A stretch of 64,000 nt of DNA from CAWCDJ01 sp963778675. Lineage in GTDB: Bacteria; Acidobacteriota; Terriglobia; Bryobacterales; Bryobacteraceae. The translations under genes were made by a program, and so were the position numbers. The DNA lies in assembly GCA_963778675.1 (NCBI GenBank), contig CAVZVI010000007.1, positions 342,221-406,220 of the forward strand, written 5' to 3'. Positions 61,264 to 64,000 of this stretch are shown piece after piece; the first letter of the stretch is position 1, and every line of letters starts with the position of its first letter. The notes beneath the pieces are model-generated. The model saw only the letters and a program-made list of their open reading frames with translations, searched no databases and was not told the DNA's origin.

Positions 61264-61337
61264 GGCTGTACGCCAATTCCGGGGGCAAACCCCAATCCCA
61301 GGCTGTACGCCAATTCCGGGGGCAAACCCCAATCCCA
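61264..61337. repeat. Perfect 37-bp tandem repeat, two copies
   Basis: Two identical adjacent 37-bp units (61264-61300 and 61301-61337) start 12 bases after tRNA-Arg. Each unit contains GGGG and CCCC separated by five bases (GCAAA) and flanking ATT/AAT, so each can fold into a small GC hairpin. The 206 bases between tRNA and the amylase gene hold no other recognisable feature. Confidence 0.85.
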
Positions 61338-61458
61338 TCCCTTTCTAAGAACATAACACCTGCACTCGCTGACGGTAGTTTTCGAAGTTGCGGAAGCCGG
61401 TTCCGGATGCTTAACCTGGCGAGCATAGCAGACCGGCTTTCGCCGGCGCAAAATCGAG

Positions 61459-63312
61459 TCAGCGCTCGTGCTTTGCGGAGTAGATCTGCACCTCGGCGGG
61501 ACTTTCGATAAGGACTTTTCCGCCGGTCACTACCGTCTCGCCTGACGGGGGCAGCAGCGATATCAACCGGAGTCCGTCCCGGAGTGGAAGATCGCCCACC
61601 TGCAGTTCGATCGGCTTCCCACTTCCCGCGCGGTTCAGAATCACCAGCACATCCTCTTCGGGCGAGGAGCGAAGATAGACATACCGGTCAGAGTCCACGA
61701 GGAGCTGCGTGAGTGCGCCGCTTTTCAAAGCCGGATGCTCGCGGCGCAAATGTAGGAGGGTGCGCGTGAAGTCGAACACCTTGGCGGCATCTCCGGAGCG
61801 GCCTTCGGCGGAAAAGGCATTCACGGGGTCGTCCGGCCAGCCTCCCGGAAAATCGCGGCGGTTGTCCGGATCGCGTCCGCCCTGCATCGCGACTTCGTCG
61901 CCATAATACAGGTGTGCGACCCGCCGGGTCGTCAGCACGAAGGCCTCGGCCATCATCAGTTTGGAAACGTCGTCTTTCGCCGCTGTAAGGAATCGGGGCT
62001 GGTCGTGATTTCCCGGAAAGACTACCAGCATCTCGGGATGCTGGTAGAGCGAATCCTGCGCCAGGACCTCCACCAGCTCATTCATCGGCTTCCCAGCCGC
62101 GAACACCTGCCGGACCGCCCCTTCCAGTGGAAAGTCCAGAATGGAATTCAGCTTCGTATCCACGCCCCGGCGGGTAGTGCCGCCTTCGAAGAAAGAAAGT
62201 GCCACCGGGTTCGGCGCCGTGATCTCACCCGTCACCACGAAGTGCGGGTACTGCCTCAAAATTTCCGTCTGGTACTTTTCCCAAAAGGGCCGGTCGACGT
62301 ACGGGAACGTGTCCATTCGGAAAGCATCCACGCCGGATACGCCGATCCACCAGAGGCCATTCTGAATCAGGTAGTCGGCCACCAGCGGATCCTCCTGATT
62401 CAAATCCGGCATGGCGGGGGTGAACCAACCTTTGAGCGGCGGATCGCGGCGCGATGGCCGGGAATACGGATCGGCCAGCGCGGCAATATCGAAACGGATG
62501 CGCGGTTTCGGGTTCTGGTCCTGGTAGTGCACCCAAGTCTTGTCCGGCCAGTCGCCTACCCAGGGAATCCGGTTTCCGCTGTGGTTCGCCACCTGGTCAA
62601 GCACGAATTTCATCCCCGCAGCGTGCGTAGCGTCCACCAGTTGTTTGAGTTGCTGTAAGGTTCCATAATGCGGCTCTACATCGTAAAAGTCGGAAGCCGA
62701 ATAGCCGTGGTAGGCGCCTCCGGGATTCTGTCCGCCGGCGGAGTTCTTGGTGATCGGAGTGACCCAGATCGCTGTCACGCCGATATCCTTCAAGTAGCCG
62801 AGGTGGTCCTGAATGCCTTTCAAGTCGCCGCCATGATAGCTGCGGGCGTCTCTTCGATCGGCGCGGCGCCCGTACTCGGGCAGGTTGTCATTGGTGAGAT
62901 CCCCATCGGCGAACCGGTCCGGCATGAGCAGATAAATCACGTCGTCCGATGTAAATCCCTGAAATCGCCCTTTGGCCTCCAGCGGCCGATCCAGGCGAAA
63001 AGTGAAATTGGTAGTTCCCGACGGGGTCTTCAGCGTGAATGTGTGAGTTATAGGGCGTGCGCCTTTGCCGATATCGAGGTAGACGAATGCGTAGTGGCCG
63101 TTCTCCGAGACTTTGCGGACCTCGATCCGGAAACCCTTAGACGCGGTCGCGACTACCGCGCCCGTCAAATCGGTCCCGGTGAGCAGCACCTGAAGATGAT
63201 TCACCGTATGGGGAGTCCACCAGTTCGGAGGCTCGACCTTCGTAACCTTGGGTGCGCCGGCTGCGCAGACGGTGCTAAGGATAGCCAGGAGAGAGACCTT
63301 CAACCGCTTCAT
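61459..63312 (-). CDS. Secreted GH13 alpha-amylase family enzyme
   Basis: A 617-residue exported glycoside hydrolase. The start ATG 63312 gives signal KRLKVSLLAILSTVCAAG; a longer frame from 63381 lacks support. An N-terminal beta-sandwich (cyclomaltodextrinase-like) precedes the barrel. Catalytic motifs: nucleophile Asp in GVDAFRMDTFPY, acid/base Glu in FVVTGEITAPNP, third Asp in FPGNHDQPRFLT; earlier DQVANHSGNR fits region I. It probably degrades starch, maltodextrin or cyclodextrins. Two 10-bp direct repeats lie upstream (63347 and 63378). Confidence 0.94.
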   Translation of the reverse strand: MKRLKVSLLAILSTVCAAGAPKVTKVEPPNWWTPHTVNHLQVLLTGTDLTGAVVATASKGFRIEVRKVSENGHYAFVYLDIGKGARPITHTFTLKTPSGTTNFTFRLDRPLEAKGRFQGFTSDDVIYLLMPDRFADGDLTNDNLPEYGRRADRRDARSYHGGDLKGIQDHLGYLKDIGVTAIWVTPITKNSAGGQNPGGAYHGYSASDFYDVEPHYGTLQQLKQLVDATHAAGMKFVLDQVANHSGNRIPWVGDWPDKTWVHYQDQNPKPRIRFDIAALADPYSRPSRRDPPLKGWFTPAMPDLNQEDPLVADYLIQNGLWWIGVSGVDAFRMDTFPYVDRPFWEKYQTEILRQYPHFVVTGEITAPNPVALSFFEGGTTRRGVDTKLNSILDFPLEGAVRQVFAAGKPMNELVEVLAQDSLYQHPEMLVVFPGNHDQPRFLTAAKDDVSKLMMAEAFVLTTRRVAHLYYGDEVAMQGGRDPDNRRDFPGGWPDDPVNAFSAEGRSGDAAKVFDFTRTLLHLRREHPALKSGALTQLLVDSDRYVYLRSSPEEDVLVILNRAGSGKPIELQVGDLPLRDGLRLISLLPPSGETVVTGGKVLIESPAEVQIYSAKHER

Positions 63313-63346
63313 TCCGCCCGATTGTAACGCTCCGGCGTCAGAGGCA

Positions 63347-63387
63347 GCAATCATCTTTGTCAATTGCTCTTCAATTTGCAATCATCT
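63347..63387. repeat. 10-bp direct repeats upstream of the amylase gene
   Basis: GCAATCATCT occurs at 63347-63356 and again at 63378-63387, 31 bases apart, within the upstream region of the GH13 gene. This spacing is three helical turns and could mark an operator pair, but it may be chance. Confidence 0.35.
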
Positions 63388-63430
63388 GAAATGAATGCGG
63401 TTTCCGGATGCCTCCCGCAGATATTTTTCC

Positions 63431-63505
63431 CTTCGGTGCGCCCCGGCCGACGTTCTCCTCTGCCATCCGGCGGATGAGATCACGAATCTCCCGGCTCATC
63501 CGAGC
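63431..63505 (-). pseudogene. Relic of an integrase-core transposase
   Basis: The frame reads MSREIRDLIRRMAEENVG and then RGAPK, which matches the conserved segment found before the DDE core of acidobacterial integrase-type transposases (usual form: IRRMAEENxxWGAPRIHGEL). The match ends abruptly after GAPK and no start, core or inverted repeats remain, so it is a fragment. About 70 bases are recognisable. Confidence 0.5.
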
Positions 63506-63644
63506 ATCGTGTCTTTCGTCGGGATTTGGATACCACCGGTGACGCGCCGCCAACTTCTGCGTGAATTCCCCTGACTGCCAGCCGATCGAGCTGCGCGTCG
63601 CAGCAAGGGGCGGGCTCACATGCAGGGCTGCGTCCGCAGGTTCG

Positions 63645-63851
63645 CTAGTGCTCGATTTTGAAGCCGACCTTTATGGTCACCTGGAATTCCTGCACTTTGC
63701 CGTTGACGATCCGGCCGCTCTGTTTCACTACGTCGAACCAGTCCATGTGTCGCACGGTATGCGCCGATTCCTCTACCGCCGCTTTGACCGCCTCGGCGAA
63801 GCTGACAGGTGAGGTGCCGACGACCTCGATCATCTTGTACGTTCCGGGCAT
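63645..63851 (-). CDS. Dodecin family flavin-binding protein
   Basis: A 68-residue dodecin, a small protein that forms dodecameric shells binding flavins in their reduced or oxidised form. The start ATG 63851 has an AAGAGGAG ribosome site 8 bases upstream. Family marks: MIEVVGTSPVSFAEAVKAAV near the start and WFDVVKQSGRIVNGKVQEFQ near the end, with the flavin-pocket tryptophan in MDWFDV. It probably stores or protects flavins in the cytoplasm. The last 149 bases of the window hold no supported feature. Confidence 0.92.
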   Translation of the reverse strand: MPGTYKMIEVVGTSPVSFAEAVKAAVEESAHTVRHMDWFDVVKQSGRIVNGKVQEFQVTIKVGFKIEH

Positions 63852-64000
63852 AAGGGTGCTCCTCTTTGTTGGTCCTCCCTCTATTGTCGGCTTTTGCGGT
63901 CGTATCGGCATGCTGAAATTCGGATCCTCACGGGCCGGAAGACGGGGCGTGGAGGTGCCGAAAACTGCATGGACAAGCGTGGGTGTTCGGCGCTCTCCTA

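Noticed and set aside
61264..61337. CRISPR array (two 37-bp units)
   Set aside because: The two units are directly adjacent with no spacer, and no cas genes are present in the window. It is a tandem duplication.
63852..64000. Start of a further gene at the right edge
   Set aside because: No frame with a ribosome site or recognisable protein could be supported in the last 149 bases.

Overview
The window is high-GC (well above 60 % by eye), densely coded bacterial chromosome. Several family signatures point to the phylum Acidobacteriota, most likely a Solibacter/Bryobacter-type soil organism: two single-gene MacB/FtsX-like permeases without an ATPase gene, an SBBP-propeller protein with an acidobacterial-type C-terminal domain, a sensor kinase with a periplasmic two-component propeller, penicillin acylase, DinB, and a Tad-type TadE/TadG set. 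The lineage is inferred from protein style; there is no rRNA here to confirm it.

Layout. 1-5 kb: the 3' end of an L-2-hydroxyglutarate oxidase gene, a small membrane protein, penicillin acylase plus DinB, and a stand-alone MprF-type acyltransferase domain. 5-9.6 kb: a membrane-anchored coiled-coil protein, then TadE, TadE and a VWA-containing TadG. 9.6-18.5 kb: orphan ABC permease, MFS exporter, hybrid histidine kinase, DHH phosphoesterase and a secreted TIM-barrel oxidoreductase-like protein. 18.5-21 kb: an overlapping ECF sigma / ZAS anti-sigma / DUF4097 operon. 21-29 kb: M50-like membrane protease, PQQ-like repeat protein, CHAD protein, cysS overlapping a Cys/Met PLP enzyme, and the SBBP protein. 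29-37.6 kb: OPT transporter, a NarL-type response regulator with its propeller histidine kinase, Mut7-C RNase-like protein and a secreted hydrolase. 37.6-41.2 kb: lipoprotein, cytochrome c, and an S9 peptidase homologue that has lost its catalytic residues. 41.3-48.9 kb: an unusual multi-repeat zinc-ribbon membrane protein (with a frameshift), a TPR protein and a second orphan ABC permease. 48.9-56.4 kb: a carbohydrate catabolism cluster (FHS-type MFS, GH92 mannosidase, esterase, sugar isomerase/epimerase, glucarate dehydratase). 56.4-64 kb: two tiny genes, a second MFS exporter, a metallopeptidase, a thioredoxin-like protein, an AlaX-type editing protein, tRNA-Arg(ACG), a 37-bp tandem repeat, a GH13 amylase, an IS relic and dodecin.

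How the genes may work together. The clearest functional units are the Tad-like surface set, the sigma/anti-sigma/DUF4097 operon (envelope stress), the cysS-PLP pair (cysteine metabolism and charging), the propeller two-component system, and the GH92/glucarate cluster (glycan and sugar-acid use). The most unusual items are the repeat-containing zinc-ribbon protein at 41.3-44.8 kb, the pseudo-peptidase at 39.3 kb, and the hairpins that enclose the translation starts of two adjacent genes at 38.5 and 39.0 kb. No CRISPR array, intact insertion sequence, phage module or replication origin was seen. No stretch longer than 300 bases lacks a gene or a described relic.
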